A stretch of 50,290 nucleotides of DNA from Deltaproteobacteria bacterium (GCA_020354645.1 CP070652.1:4761480-4811769); one strand, 5' to 3'; positions 8,878 to 18,058 are shown, counted from the stretch's first letter. Notes: generated by a model not told the origin, from the sequence alone. Translations and numbers: made by a program.

Positions 8878-9837
8878 ATGTTGTCCTTTATTGGCCGCAG
8901 TTTTATCCAGAAAATCATTACCATTATTTTTGTTTCGGTGATATCCTTTTTGATCATTCATCTGGCGCCCGGGGAGCCCAGCCAGGTGGATCCTTTGAAT
9001 CCCAAGTTCACTCCTGAAGTTGTCGAACGCTTTCGCAAAGAGTTTCATCTGGATGAGCCGTTATACAAACAATATCTCTTTTTCTATCAGGATCTTTTTA
9101 CCGGAAAGACGGTTTCCTGGAAGGATAATCAATCCGTTCTCAAAAAGATATGGGAACGCTTTCTTAATAGTCTGCCCCTTTTCATATTAGGAACAATTTT
9201 GACCTGGACACTTTCCTTTCCGGTGGGTATCCGTTCGGCGATTTTCCGCGGCGGTTTATACGACCGTAGCGCTACTTTTTTCTCATATCTTTTAATTTCC
9301 ATCCCCGGCTTCTTTTTTGCTTATATACTGATCATCCTCGTGGTGACCCGATTTCATGTGCCGGTGCTTGGCATGGAAACATTTGGTATCAGTGACGCTT
9401 CTTGGCCCAGTGTCGCCATGGACAGGATCTGGCATTTGCTCATTCCTTCTGTTCTCGGGGCTACCGCCGGTATCGCCGTCCTGTCAAGATACGTACGCAG
9501 CCAAATGCTGGAAGTTGAAGGCCAGGATTATGTGCGAACAGCCAAGGCCAAGGGCCTTCCGCCGGATACAGTCCATTACAAGCACGCGCTGCGCAACGCC
9601 CTGATTCCATTTGTGACCATGTTTGGACTGATTCTACCGGGTTTGATCGGCGGTTCAGTCATCATTGAATCGATCTTTTCCTGGCCCGGCATCGGACGCA
9701 TGGCCTACGAGGCCATTTTGGCCCGAGATTATCCGGTGATTCTGACCGTCAACTTTGTTTCCGCCGTATTGGTATTGGTTGGTACTTTTATTTCGGACAT
9801 CCTCTATATGGTGGTGGACCCAAGGATACGAATATAA
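8878..9837 (+). CDS. Peptide ABC transporter permease (DppB/OppB type)
   Basis: Inner-membrane permease subunit B of the plus-strand transporter. The N terminus shows the usual first helix followed by HLAPGEPSQVDPLNP, then FRKEFHLDEPLYKQY. The EAA loop reads VRTAKAKGLPPDTVHYKHALRN, and the protein ends with VDPRIRI, the family C-terminal signature. The length of 319 residues is normal. It starts 8 bp after the binding protein stop and is followed 2 bp later by the next permease, so the genes are almost certainly cotranscribed. Confidence 0.92.
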   Translation: MLSFIGRSFIQKIITIIFVSVISFLIIHLAPGEPSQVDPLNPKFTPEVVERFRKEFHLDEPLYKQYLFFYQDLFTGKTVSWKDNQSVLKKIWERFLNSLPLFILGTILTWTLSFPVGIRSAIFRGGLYDRSATFFSYLLISIPGFFFAYILIILVVTRFHVPVLGMETFGISDASWPSVAMDRIWHLLIPSVLGATAGIAVLSRYVRSQMLEVEGQDYVRTAKAKGLPPDTVHYKHALRNALIPFVTMFGLILPGLIGGSVIIESIFSWPGIGRMAYEAILARDYPVILTVNFVSAVLVLVGTFISDILYMVVDPRIRI

Positions 9838-9839
9838 TT

Positions 9840-11009
9840 ATGATTGAAGAAAGTGCATCTCCACCAGATTATGGTTTGGAACAGCCTCTGGCGCCGCGTC
9901 GAACGAGGCTGGAAGAGTTCTGGCTCCTTTTCAGGCAAAATCGACTGGCAATAATGGGACTGATTATTTTCATCCTATTTTTCTGCATCGCCTTCACCGG
10001 CCTCTTGCTGACCTCCGGTAGCGATCCTGTTTTCGATCCCTCTTTGGTACGCCTTCAGGAAAAATTACGAGCGCCGTTTTCAAAACCCCATCTTGAAACC
10101 TTGCGACCGAATGAGATCCCCACCCTGGGTATTTATCTTCTCGGAACCGATGACCTGGGAAGAGATGTCTTCTCAAGAATGCTTCAAGGGGCTTGGGTTT
10201 CTCTGACGGTGGGCTTTGTGGCGGTCGGCATATCTGTGATCATCGGAATTTTTATGGGGGGTATCGCCGGATATTTTGGTCAGCGCCATATTCGCCTCGA
10301 TCAGGTTCTGGTAACCTGCCTGCTTTCAGCCGGCGCTGCCCTAGTCTTCTTCAATCAAGCCAAATGGGGAGCAGTATTATTAGTACTTGGCCATGCATAT
10401 ATCTTTTATTTACTCCTAATGCGGCTGATAGCCGTCAGGAAAATACCGCCGAAAAGATTCGAATTGCTGCACCTGGATACCATCTCAATCGATACCCTGA
10501 TCATGCGGCTAGTGGATATTATGCTCTGTTTTCCGAGTTTCTTCCTGATCCTCACTGTGGTAGCCTTACTTCCGGCCAGCATTTACAATATCATGATCGT
10601 TATCGGATTAACCAGCTGGATGGGGACGACGCGATTCGTGCGGGCTGAATTCCTCTCCTTGCGTGAACAGGATTTTGTTGCTGCTGCCCGGGCACTTGGC
10701 GTCGACAATTTCCGCATCATCTTCCGTCATATGATGCCCAATGCCATTGCACCGGTGCTGGTATCTGCCACCATCGGCATTGCCACTGCCATATTAACCG
10801 AAGCGGGGCTCAGTTTTCTCGGTTTCGGCGTCCCCCCGCCCCATGCCACTTGGGGAAACATTCTATCCGACGGCAAAAACTTCATTTTCGATGCGCCCTG
10901 GCTGACGTTTGTTCCGGGATTCTCCATACTCGTTGTTGTGCTGGCCTTCAATCTCTTCGGTGAAGGTCTGCGGGATGTATTGAATCCTAAACTCAGAGAG
11001 AGACACTGA
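9840..11009 (+). CDS. Peptide ABC transporter permease (DppC/OppC type) with an inserted segment
   Basis: Permease subunit C, partner of the B subunit just upstream. It has the N-terminal helix (about 35-58), the motif GTDDLGRDVFSRMLQGAWVS, the EAA loop DFVAAARALGVDNFRIIFRH and the C-terminal GEGLRDVLNPKLRER. At 389 residues it is about 80-90 longer than usual. The extra material lies at about residues 148-217, between GIAGYFG and IDTLIMRLVDI, which are normally almost adjacent. It contains two hydrophobic stretches (about 155-171 and 177-197) that could be an additional helical hairpin. The gene ends 200 bp before the ATPase genes; that spacer contains short-word repeats. Confidence 0.9.
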   Translation: MIEESASPPDYGLEQPLAPRRTRLEEFWLLFRQNRLAIMGLIIFILFFCIAFTGLLLTSGSDPVFDPSLVRLQEKLRAPFSKPHLETLRPNEIPTLGIYLLGTDDLGRDVFSRMLQGAWVSLTVGFVAVGISVIIGIFMGGIAGYFGQRHIRLDQVLVTCLLSAGAALVFFNQAKWGAVLLVLGHAYIFYLLLMRLIAVRKIPPKRFELLHLDTISIDTLIMRLVDIMLCFPSFFLILTVVALLPASIYNIMIVIGLTSWMGTTRFVRAEFLSLREQDFVAAARALGVDNFRIIFRHMMPNAIAPVLVSATIGIATAILTEAGLSFLGFGVPPPHATWGNILSDGKNFIFDAPWLTFVPGFSILVVVLAFNLFGEGLRDVLNPKLRERH

Positions 11010-11093
11010 GAGTGTACTGAAAGTGTACTAAAGTGTGCTAAAGTGCCTAAATTATTAACTTTTATTCTACTGCTTAAACCTAAATGGTAAGGT

Positions 11094-11172
11094 ATTTCGT
11101 GTTTTGTGTTTCGTGTTTCGTATTTCGTATTTAGCACTGCCGAAAAACACCAAATACTAAACACAAAACACT
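11094..11172. repeat. Degenerate short-word repeat (GTGTTTCGTGTTTCG type)
   Basis: The stretch consists of imperfect iterations of TTTCGTGTTTTGTGTTTCGT, followed by the reverse-complementary theme AAACACAAAACAC. It sits in the 200-bp gap between the permease and ATPase genes. Nothing else is visible in that gap. Confidence 0.6.
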
Positions 11173-11224
11173 GATTTCAATATCGATTACGACTGGTTCG
11201 GCAGGTCACTTGTATAAAAAGATA

Positions 11225-12220
11225 ATGAACCATCAAAACACTCTGCTATCAGTAAACAACCTCAAAGTCTATTTCCGCAGCGACGATACACTGGCGCGTG
11301 CGGTTGATGGCGTCAGTTATGAAATCCGGCGCGAAGAAACCGTATGCCTGGTGGGTGAATCCGGCTGTGGGAAGACTGTCTCTGCGCTGAGCATCCTCGG
11401 TCTTATCCCCCAGCCCCCCGGAGAGATTGCCGGGGGTAGTATATTGTTCAACGGGCAGGAACTTTTGGGTCTTGGCGACGAGGACCTGCAAAAGATCCGC
11501 GGCAACCAGATCGCCATGGTTTTCCAGGAACCCCTGACCTCTTTGAATCCGGTATTCACTATCGGAGATCAGATCGGCGAAGCCATTAACATTCATGAAA
11601 ATATCGCGGAAGCTGAAGTCAATGCACGCTGTATTCAACTACTGACGGATGTGGGCATCCCATCACCCGCAGAGAGAATGAGTGCGTATCCGCATGAACT
11701 CAGCGGCGGTCAGCGGCAGCGGGTTATGATCGCCATGGCTTTGGCATGTAATCCTGATCTGGTAATCGCCGACGAACCGACCACGGCCCTCGACGTCACC
11801 GTGCAGTCCCAGATTTTGAAATTGCTCCGCTCGATACAGAAAGAGCGGGCCATGTCGATTCTATACATCACCCACGACTTGGGCGTGGTGGCCAATATTG
11901 CCGATCGGGTATACGTGATGTATGCCGGTGTCATTGCGGAGCAGGGAAGTACAGAAAATATATTCAGGCAATCACAGCACCCCTATACCCAGGGGCTTCT
12001 GGCGTCCTTGCCCACCCGCTCAAAGCGGGGACAACGGCTTCACAGCATTCCAGGGACTGTCCCCAGCGCAGCCTATAAACCGCCGGGGTGTCCCTTTCAT
12101 CCCCGCTGCCCACATGCGATCACGCGATGCCGGGAGGAATACCCCGGAATGTGCGATTATGGCGGTGGGCACCTCGCCCGTTGCCCGGTTATGTTTAAGA
12201 ATGACCAGTGGTGTAAATAG
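11225..12220 (+). CDS. Peptide ABC transporter ATP-binding protein (OppD/DppD type)
   Basis: First of two ATPases for the plus-strand peptide transporter. Walker A is GESGCGKT, the signature is LSGGQRQR, Walker B is [12 protein letters not shown], and the switch histidine lies in ITHDLGV. The C terminus has [14 protein letters not shown], the cysteine cluster of the OppD family. The ATG at 11225 begins a normal N terminus; an in-frame TTG at 11210 would add five residues, and neither has a strong ribosome binding site. The stop is followed 8 bp later by the partner ATPase. The gap of about 200 bp from the permease gene is wide for an operon, so an internal promoter is possible. Confidence 0.92.
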   Translation: MNHQNTLLSVNNLKVYFRSDDTLARAVDGVSYEIRREETVCLVGESGCGKTVSALSILGLIPQPPGEIAGGSILFNGQELLGLGDEDLQKIRGNQIAMVFQEPLTSLNPVFTIGDQIGEAINIHENIAEAEVNARCIQLLTDVGIPSPAERMSAYPHELSGGQRQRVMIAMALACNPDLVIADEPTTALDVTVQSQILKLLRSIQKERAMSILYITHDLGVVANIADRVYVMYAGVIAEQGSTENIFRQSQHPYTQGLLASLPTRSKRGQRLHSIPGTVPSAAYKPPGCPFHPRCPHAITRCREEYPGMCDYGGGHLARCPVMFKNDQWCK

Positions 12221-12228
12221 ACATTGAT

Positions 12229-13233
12229 ATGAACAGTGCCAACCATAATATTTTACAGATCAAAGATCTCAAAAAATATTTTCCGATCCGCAAAGGCTTT
12301 TTTCAACGTGTTGCCGCCTGGGTGAAGGCCGTAGACGGCGTGGACCTTGAAATCGAAGAGGGTAAAACCCTTGGCCTGGTGGGTGAAAGCGGCTGCGGAA
12401 AATCAACGGTTGCGCGGATGATTTTGAAGCTTCTGGAACCCGATGAAGGCAATATCATCTTCAGGGATCAGGACATCAGCAGGTTCTCGGAAAAAGATAT
12501 GAAGCCGATTCGAAAAGAAATCCAGATTGTTTTTCAGGACCCCTATGGATCGCTAAACCCCCGTATGACCGTGGGGCAATCGATTGAGGAAGGCCTTCGT
12601 ATACTGGGAATTCCCAGGGGTGAAAAGCGCAGGGGGCGTTTGGAAAAATTACTAAAAACGGTTGGAATGTCTCCTGACAGCGCTGATCGTTACCCGCATG
12701 AATTCAGCGGGGGCCAGCGTCAGCGTATCGGCATCGCCCGGGCACTCAGCGTGGAACCTTCGCTGGTCATTTGTGATGAACCCATTTCTGCCCTTGATGT
12801 TTCCATCCAGGCCCAAATCTTAAATCTTTTGAAGGATCTGCAGGATCAACTGGGGCTAAGCTATCTCTTCATTTCCCACGATCTCAATGTTGTCGGGTAT
12901 TTGTGCAACAAAGTATCGGTCATGTACAAAGGCAATATCATGGAGTATGCACCGACCGAAAAACTCTATGAACATCCCTTTCATCCTTACACGCAAACCC
13001 TGCTCGCGGCAATCCCCGAACCGGAACCGGGCAGAAAACAGGCCGCAATAACAATGCGGGAAGATATCCCCATCAGTGCGCCGCCGCCTCCCGGCTGTGC
13101 TTTACAGGGAAGATGTCCTCACGAGGCGCCAGAATGCCGGGATGAAAAAATGCCTTTCGTGAAAGTCGGTGAAGATCATTTTGTCAGATGTTGGCGGGTC
13201 GGTCAAAATGGGGTTGCCCGATATGAACCTTAA
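12229..13233 (+). CDS. Peptide ABC transporter ATP-binding protein (OppF/DppF type)
   Basis: Second ATPase of the plus-strand transporter. Residues include KKYFPIRKGFF at the N terminus, typical of OppF, then Walker [24 protein letters not shown], signature FSGGQRQR, Walker B LVICDEPISALD, and FISHDLNVV. The C-terminal cysteine cluster is CALQGRCPHEAPEC. Having both D and F ATPases makes this transporter complete (binding protein, B, C, D, F), unlike the minus-strand system. The gene is followed 28 bp later by a family 1 inverted-repeat element that could act as a transcription terminator. Confidence 0.93.
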   Translation: MNSANHNILQIKDLKKYFPIRKGFFQRVAAWVKAVDGVDLEIEEGKTLGLVGESGCGKSTVARMILKLLEPDEGNIIFRDQDISRFSEKDMKPIRKEIQIVFQDPYGSLNPRMTVGQSIEEGLRILGIPRGEKRRGRLEKLLKTVGMSPDSADRYPHEFSGGQRQRIGIARALSVEPSLVICDEPISALDVSIQAQILNLLKDLQDQLGLSYLFISHDLNVVGYLCNKVSVMYKGNIMEYAPTEKLYEHPFHPYTQTLLAAIPEPEPGRKQAAITMREDIPISAPPPPGCALQGRCPHEAPECRDEKMPFVKVGEDHFVRCWRVGQNGVARYEP

Positions 13234-13261
13234 TTCAAAACCCATGCTACAGTGATATATA

Positions 13262-13444
13262 TGAGGGGTCGGGGAGTTTTTTTGACCCTGTGCCTCCAGT
13301 CTTTGTTTTTCTAAGCAATTTGGCAGCGGGGGATACTTGCCCCCTCCGCATTCCACCTTCGGTGGCTGCGGTCTCCCCCGCTGCCAAATTGCAGAAAAAC
13401 AAGAGACTTACGGCAATGGATCAAAAAAACTCCCCGACCCCTCA
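13262..13444. repeat. Family 1 inverted-repeat element (183 bp, complete)
   Basis: It starts TGAGGGGTCGGGGAG and ends CTCCCCGACCCCTCA. The inverted repeat continues inward through the T-run/A-run, and the inner arms CAATTTGGCAGCGGGGGA and TCCCCCGCTGCCAAATTG pair again. The whole element could fold into one long hairpin in RNA or single-stranded DNA. It carries no credible ORF. It separates oppF from the M24 peptidase gene, which starts 20 bp after its end. Confidence 0.88.
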
Positions 13445-13464
13445 TATAAATAGAAAGTGCTTCA

Positions 13465-14664
13465 ATGTACAACACCGAGGAAAACACACCCAAAAGCGAG
13501 CTAGAAATCAGAATCAATCAACTAAAAATTGCTCTCGAGAAGAACAGCATCGACGCTGCGTTGATTCTCCAGAAAGCCGATCTTTTTTACTTTGCCGGAA
13601 CGATCCAGCAGTCCCATCTTTATGTACCGATAGACGGCGAACCGTTGCTCATGGTTCACAAATCCTTTGATCGGGCATTGGCAGAGTCGGCGTTGCAACG
13701 GATCATACCCTTAGATAACCCAAAACAGATTCCAGGCTTTTTACCTGAATATGGTATGGGCATTCCCCGCACACTGGGCATGGAGCTCGATGTTCTTCCC
13801 GCTAATATGTACCTTAACTACCGGGAACTCTTTGAAGAGACAAAGCTGTTGGATATTTCGCACCTCATCCGGCTTATTCGCTCTATTAAATCGAATTATG
13901 AGGTTGGTCTAATCGCCGAGGCTGTCAAATTTTCCGATCAGATAGCCGGCAGTGTGAAGGAGTTTCTCAAGGAGGGGATTAGCGAGATCGAGTTTGCCGG
14001 ACTTGTTGAAGCACGGGCACGCAAGCTTGGTCACCAGGGTGTTCTTCGAATGCGGCTCTGGGGAGGAGAAATGTTCTACGGACACATCATGGCGGGTTCT
14101 TCTGCTGCGGTCCCCAGTTACCTGTCATCGCCAACAGGCGGAAGCGCGGTCAGTCCGGCGGTTGCCCAGGGTTCGAGCTTTAGGCCCATAAGACGTCATG
14201 AACCGATATTGGTGGATTATGTCTTCGTTTATAAGGGTTACCTGTCGGACCACACCCGGATCTTTGCCATCGACGGTCTGGCGGATGATTTGATCAAAGC
14301 GCACCACGCCATGCTGGATGTCCAGGCCCTGGTAAAAAAGGAAGCTGTCCCGGGTGTTAAGGCCGGGCAGATATATGACATGGCAATAGACATGGTCAAA
14401 GACCTCGGCTATGCAAATAACTTTATGGGTTTCGATGAGGAACGCATAAACTTTGTCGGACATGGAATCGGAATCGAAATCGATGAATACCCCTTCCTGG
14501 CTAAAGGCCAGTCGCTGGAATTACAGGAGGGCATGATTATTGCCCTGGAACCCAAACTGATTTTTCCGGGTGTGGGCGTGGTTGGAATTGAAAATACCCA
14601 CGTTGTTACTAAGAAAGGACTAAAGCAGTTCGGTCATTTTAATGAGGAAATCAACGTAGTTTAG
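13465..14664 (+). CDS. M24 family metallopeptidase (Xaa-Pro aminopeptidase/dipeptidase-like)
   Basis: Probable cytoplasmic peptidase that removes residues next to proline. An N-terminal creatinase-like domain (about residues 10-140) precedes a pita-bread catalytic domain. Candidate metal ligands are visible in family order: Asp in ILVDYVF, Asp in LSDHTRIF, His in FVGHGIGIEIDE, Glu in IALEPK and Glu in GIENTHVV. The 399-residue length fits the PepQ/PepP-like group. It follows the complete peptide importer and precedes the 5-oxoprolinase genes, so a role in using imported peptides is a reasonable inference. The ATG at 13465 lies just outside the upstream repeat element and has only a weak AGAAAG ribosome binding site. 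Confidence 0.88.
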   Translation: MYNTEENTPKSELEIRINQLKIALEKNSIDAALILQKADLFYFAGTIQQSHLYVPIDGEPLLMVHKSFDRALAESALQRIIPLDNPKQIPGFLPEYGMGIPRTLGMELDVLPANMYLNYRELFEETKLLDISHLIRLIRSIKSNYEVGLIAEAVKFSDQIAGSVKEFLKEGISEIEFAGLVEARARKLGHQGVLRMRLWGGEMFYGHIMAGSSAAVPSYLSSPTGGSAVSPAVAQGSSFRPIRRHEPILVDYVFVYKGYLSDHTRIFAIDGLADDLIKAHHAMLDVQALVKKEAVPGVKAGQIYDMAIDMVKDLGYANNFMGFDEERINFVGHGIGIEIDEYPFLAKGQSLELQEGMIIALEPKLIFPGVGVVGIENTHVVTKKGLKQFGHFNEEINVV

Positions 14665-14932
14665 TGTTTACTTATTCAAAATCCGAATATCGAAACTCGA
14701 AACAAATACGAATTTCCAAAATTCAAATAACAAAAAGAATTTCTAATCTTTGAGTCAACGCGTTCATGAGTTTTGATCTGTGGAACTCAAGATGAAGAAG
14801 ATGCTCATAAATATATTCCGGTGTTCAAAAAGCAAGCCGCGAAATGAGGTGGTTTTGAACATTCAAACCGTCGAATTTCGTGCTTCGAATTTCGGATTTT
14901 TGACCGAAAAACTATCTCCAGCTTTCACTATT
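14665..14932. other. Convergent intergenic region with short-word repeats
   Basis: Between the convergent M24 gene and pxpC there is no ORF of interest. The sequence contains degenerate words such as CGAATATCGAAACTCGAAAC near 14684 and CGAATTTCGTGCTTCGAATT near 14874. No clear stem plus T-run terminator was found. Confidence 0.5.
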
Positions 14933-15880
14933 TTACTGGTGGAATAGCCTTTCTTCCAGATCACGCAATAACTTCTGCCGCTCCCGATATAATGAATGGG
15001 CCGTTTCAAGGGTGACTTTTTCGAAACGAATCGTGTCCCCCGGTGTTGCCTGGGCAACTTTCGGAAGATCGGTGGAGATAACGGTTACAATTTTGGTGTA
15101 CCCGCCCACAGTTTGTTCGACCAATAAAATGATTGGCTGTTCGTCGGCCGGAATTTGAACCCCCCCCGGCATCGTCGGTTCTGAAATAATACTCTTGGGC
15201 ATTCCTTCTCGAAGCTTTATGTTGGGTCCTTGGAGTCTGTAACCCATCCGGTCGGCCTTGGCGCTGACCATGAAATCCGACTGAAACAGGGTCTCCAGCC
15301 CGTCTTGAAAAAAGTCGTCCTGGGGTCCGGGAATCGCGCGAATCAAAATTTCTGGGGGGTGTTTGGGTATCAGATCGGATGGAAATTTTCGAGTTGCACT
15401 CAAAGGTTTTGCTTCAACGCTTTGAATCACATCCCCTGCTTTGAGAGGTCGACCAAGATACCCGCCCAATTTCCCTCCGACATAGGTGGAACGGCTTCCC
15501 AGGACAACCGGAACGTCAATGCCTCCGCTCACAGCCAGATAGGCGCGGCAGCCGCTTTTTACCTGATGGATGTCCAGAATATCTCCTGAATTTGCGCTGA
15601 TAGATTTCCAGCCCTCCATTGGCTGATCATTCAAAGTCATTCCCATCTCGGCCCCGGTTATTGCTACATCAGCTTTGTTCAATATTTCAAGACGGGGTCC
15701 CATCACGGTAATTTCAAGGACCGCTGATGTCTCGGGATTGCCGACCAGCATGTTGGCCGCACGAAAGGCGAAAGCGTCCAGAACACCCGAAACCGGTATA
15801 CCCATTTGTTGAAAGCCGTATCGCCCCCTGTCCTGAACGGTTGTAAAGGCGCCCGGAGTCAAAACTGAAAACGCATCCAT
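14933..15880 (-). CDS. pxpC: 5-oxoprolinase subunit C (biotin-dependent carboxyltransferase/AHS2 family)
   Basis: With PxpA and PxpB, this would open 5-oxoproline (pyroglutamate) to glutamate at the cost of ATP. The N terminus TPGAFTTVQDRGRYGFQQMG and the following PVSGVLDAFAFRAAN are hallmarks of the KipA/AHS2 family, and the interior shows YLAVSGGIDVPVVLGSRSTY. The family is homologous to the C-terminal half of the carboxyltransferase region of urea carboxylase. Length (315) is normal. Its start codon overlaps the pxpB stop by one base (TAATG), so translation is coupled. The nearby free biotin carrier and biotin carboxylase raise the possibility of a carboxylation step. Confidence 0.9.
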   Translation of the reverse strand: MDAFSVLTPGAFTTVQDRGRYGFQQMGIPVSGVLDAFAFRAANMLVGNPETSAVLEITVMGPRLEILNKADVAITGAEMGMTLNDQPMEGWKSISANSGDILDIHQVKSGCRAYLAVSGGIDVPVVLGSRSTYVGGKLGGYLGRPLKAGDVIQSVEAKPLSATRKFPSDLIPKHPPEILIRAIPGPQDDFFQDGLETLFQSDFMVSAKADRMGYRLQGPNIKLREGMPKSIISEPTMPGGVQIPADEQPIILLVEQTVGGYTKIVTVISTDLPKVAQATPGDTIRFEKVTLETAHSLYRERQKLLRDLEERLFHQ

Positions 15881-16584
15881 TATTCTTCCTCCCTGGCCAG
15901 GCGAGAATATTCTTCCGGAGATATGGGCTTGAATTTAATGCGGTCGCCGGCCTGATAAAGAAAAGGATTGGGTCGCTCGGGTGCAAAAAGTTTTATTGGT
16001 GTCCGGCCAATTAATTGCCACCCTCCCGGACTGGCGACAGGATACATGCCGGTTTGATTATTGGCAATACCCACGGATCCTTCCGGAACCAGCGTGCGCG
16101 GAGTTCCCAGCCTTGGTGTGTGGAGCGTTTCAGAAAGCCCCCCGAGAAATGGAAACCCCGGGGTAAAGCCGATCATGTAAATTGGATACTCCGGTTCGGA
16201 ATGCAGACGAACCACATCCGCCACCGAAAGGCCATGACTTTCAGCGACAAATTCAATATCCGGACCGAATTCCCCACCATAACACACGGGGATTTCGACG
16301 GTTTTGGGGGGTGGAATTCGAATCCCCGGCAGACGTTCTTCCAAGGATATCAGCGCTTCTTTTAGATCCTTGGGAGCAGCCACTGCAGGATCATACAATA
16401 TCAACAGAGAGCGATAGGTGGGAATAATTTCTAGAATGCCTGCCGGTGGGTCGTCGCCCAAAACAATGGCCATGGCGCGTACTTTATAATTCACCTCCAA
16501 ATCGATCGCATCGCCGTATTCCACCAGCAGCCCTTGATCACCGGCAATGCGAAATCCGACTTCTTTAAACAGACCACCTGACAT
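15880..16584 (-). CDS. pxpB: 5-oxoprolinase subunit B (KipI/AHS1 family)
   Basis: Partner of PxpC, homologous to the AHS1 half of the urea carboxylase carboxyltransferase and to KipI. Recognisable segments are GDQGLLVEYGD near the N terminus, VCYGGEFGPDIE in the middle, then YMIGFTPGFPFLGGLSETLHTPRL and GSVGIANNQTGMYPVASPGGWQLIGRTP. The length of 234 is typical. It lies 80 bp after pxpA on the minus strand and overlaps pxpC by one base. Confidence 0.92.
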   Translation of the reverse strand: MSGGLFKEVGFRIAGDQGLLVEYGDAIDLEVNYKVRAMAIVLGDDPPAGILEIIPTYRSLLILYDPAVAAPKDLKEALISLEERLPGIRIPPPKTVEIPVCYGGEFGPDIEFVAESHGLSVADVVRLHSEPEYPIYMIGFTPGFPFLGGLSETLHTPRLGTPRTLVPEGSVGIANNQTGMYPVASPGGWQLIGRTPIKLFAPERPNPFLYQAGDRIKFKPISPEEYSRLAREEE

Positions 16585-16664
16585 CGCACGTTTACCCCTT
16601 CAATCTTGGTGTTTATTGTCAGAAATTTGAGCGGAATACAATTGCGGAATCCGCTATTTTTTTT

Positions 16665-17438
16665 TTAAGAAGCCGCCATCGGTGCAAGTGTGACCGCTTC
16701 GGCTTCCAAGGTTTCCCGGATAAATTTTACAAGATCCACCGCTGTCGGCGTGTCCCCATGAACACACAGCGTCTGAACATCTAAAGAAATGTTGGTTCCG
16801 TCGACCGCAATGACCTCGCCGTCTTGGGCCATCCGCAACGCCCGTTCGGAAACCTCCTGAGGATCTTTGATGACCGCCCCGGGCAATCGTCTCGAAACCA
16901 GATTGCCCTCAGGCGTATAAGCGCGATCCGGAAAGGCCTCATAGACAACCCGCAAGCCCACCTCCTCGCCGATGCGGGTCATGAGCTTACCCTTCGCGCC
17001 GGCAAGGGCCACAAACATCAATCCGGAATCAACATTCACAATGGCTTCTGCAACTGCGCGGGCAACATTCTCATCTTCCACCGCTGTAAGATATAGTGCG
17101 CCGTGAGGTTTGACGTGGCGTAACACGGTTCCATTAACTTTGCAAACCGCTTGGAGTGCCCCTATCTGATATACAAGGTATTTGCGTATCTCGTCCGGGG
17201 TGCAGTCCATATTTCTGCGACCGAATCCCAGCAAATCCGGATATCCGGGATGCGCCCCAACACCCACCCCATGGTCAACCGCCATTTTAACAGTAGTGTC
17301 CATGACGAGCGGGTCGCCGGCATGCCAGCCACAGGCGATGTTGGCGGATGTGATGTATTGGATGACCTTCCCGTCCATACCCAGCTCGTAAGTCCCGAAA
17401 CTTTCACCCATGTCACAATTGAGATCTATTTTTTTCAC
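16665..17438 (-). CDS. pxpA: 5-oxoprolinase subunit A (LamB/YcsF family)
   Basis: The hydrolase-like subunit of bacterial ATP-dependent 5-oxoprolinase. The N terminus reads KIDLNCDMGESFG, followed by SANIACGWHAGDPLVM and GAHPGYPDLLGFGRR, all highly characteristic of the LamB/YcsF TIM-barrel family. VKPHGALY and EAFPDRAYTPEGNLVSRR are further signatures. The length of 257 is normal. It is the first gene of the minus-strand pxpABC cluster, and a ribosome binding site-like AGGAGGTGTTG precedes its start. It is divergently arranged with the biotin carrier protein gene. Confidence 0.94.
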   Translation of the reverse strand: MKKIDLNCDMGESFGTYELGMDGKVIQYITSANIACGWHAGDPLVMDTTVKMAVDHGVGVGAHPGYPDLLGFGRRNMDCTPDEIRKYLVYQIGALQAVCKVNGTVLRHVKPHGALYLTAVEDENVARAVAEAIVNVDSGLMFVALAGAKGKLMTRIGEEVGLRVVYEAFPDRAYTPEGNLVSRRLPGAVIKDPQEVSERALRMAQDGEVIAVDGTNISLDVQTLCVHGDTPTAVDLVKFIRETLEAEAVTLAPMAAS

Positions 17439-17714
17439 ACAACACCTCCTTTAGGATCTCTTAAAAATATATAATTGCCTCGCCATAAGGGATCCGTCCG
17501 CATTTGACGGTTTTTAAATATGCCCGTATCTTGCCTGCCGGGATGAAATATCCCGCAGCAAATTGTTCAAGCATATTATGTAATTCTAAGCCAAAAGCAA
17601 GCCTAATTTTGTTGCGAAAATGCAAACGATTCACCGGAACATCAAATTAATTAACCACCGGCAGGAGAAATCCTGTCTTCAGTTTGATCGGAATCAAATT
17701 ACCAAACAAATAAT

Positions 17715-17806
17715 TGAAGAGTCGGGAGGTTTTTCCACCCAACCTGTGATACTAGCGGAATGAATTATCAGCAGCGAGCTAATCTAAAAAACTCCCCAAC
17801 CCCTCA
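17715..17806. repeat. Family 1 element, short deletion derivative (92 bp)
   Basis: Its left ~60 bp (GTTTTTCCACCCAACCTGTG and ATGAATTATCAGCAGCGA) and right ~30 bp (CTAATCTAAAAA plus CCCCAACCCCTCA) match the two ends of the 393-bp copy at 30716-31108 and lack its interior. The junction coincides with GCAGCGA, present at both edges of the missing segment in the long copy. It lies in the spacer between pxpA and the biotin carrier protein gene. Confidence 0.85.
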
Positions 17807-17902
17807 GGAAATTAAGAGGTGATAACCAGTGCAAAGGTATGGATTACAACGTTTGTTGCATTCCTTACAATACCATCATCAACACCTTTATCGCGTTTAT
17901 CC

Positions 17903-17931
17903 TTGACACACAATCAGCTATTTTTTATTAG
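17903..17931 (+). promoter_or_regulatory. Candidate sigma-70 promoter for the biotin carrier/carboxylase genes
   Basis: A perfect TTGACA (17903-17908) is followed after 17 bp by TATTAG (17926-17931). It points toward the biotin carrier protein gene, leaving a leader of about 120 nt. This is a consensus match only. Confidence 0.5.
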
Positions 17932-17994
17932 CATCTTGTCATGATATCAGCCTTCACCAGGGCTAAACTATCGAAACCTCCCGTCATCCAGGGG

Positions 17995-18034
17995 TTAAGC
18001 GGCGTATATGTCTTTTAAGCGGCTTATATGTCGA
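17995..18034. repeat. 20-bp tandem direct repeat in the leader of the biotin carrier gene
   Basis: TTAAGCGGCGTATATGTCTT is followed immediately by TTAAGCGGCTTATATGTCGA. Seventeen of the first 18 positions agree. A two-helical-turn spacing (20 bp) upstream of a gene suggests a tandem operator, but no regulator is identified. Confidence 0.6.
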
Positions 18035-18058
18035 AAGATTGTGAAAGGAGACTGACCA

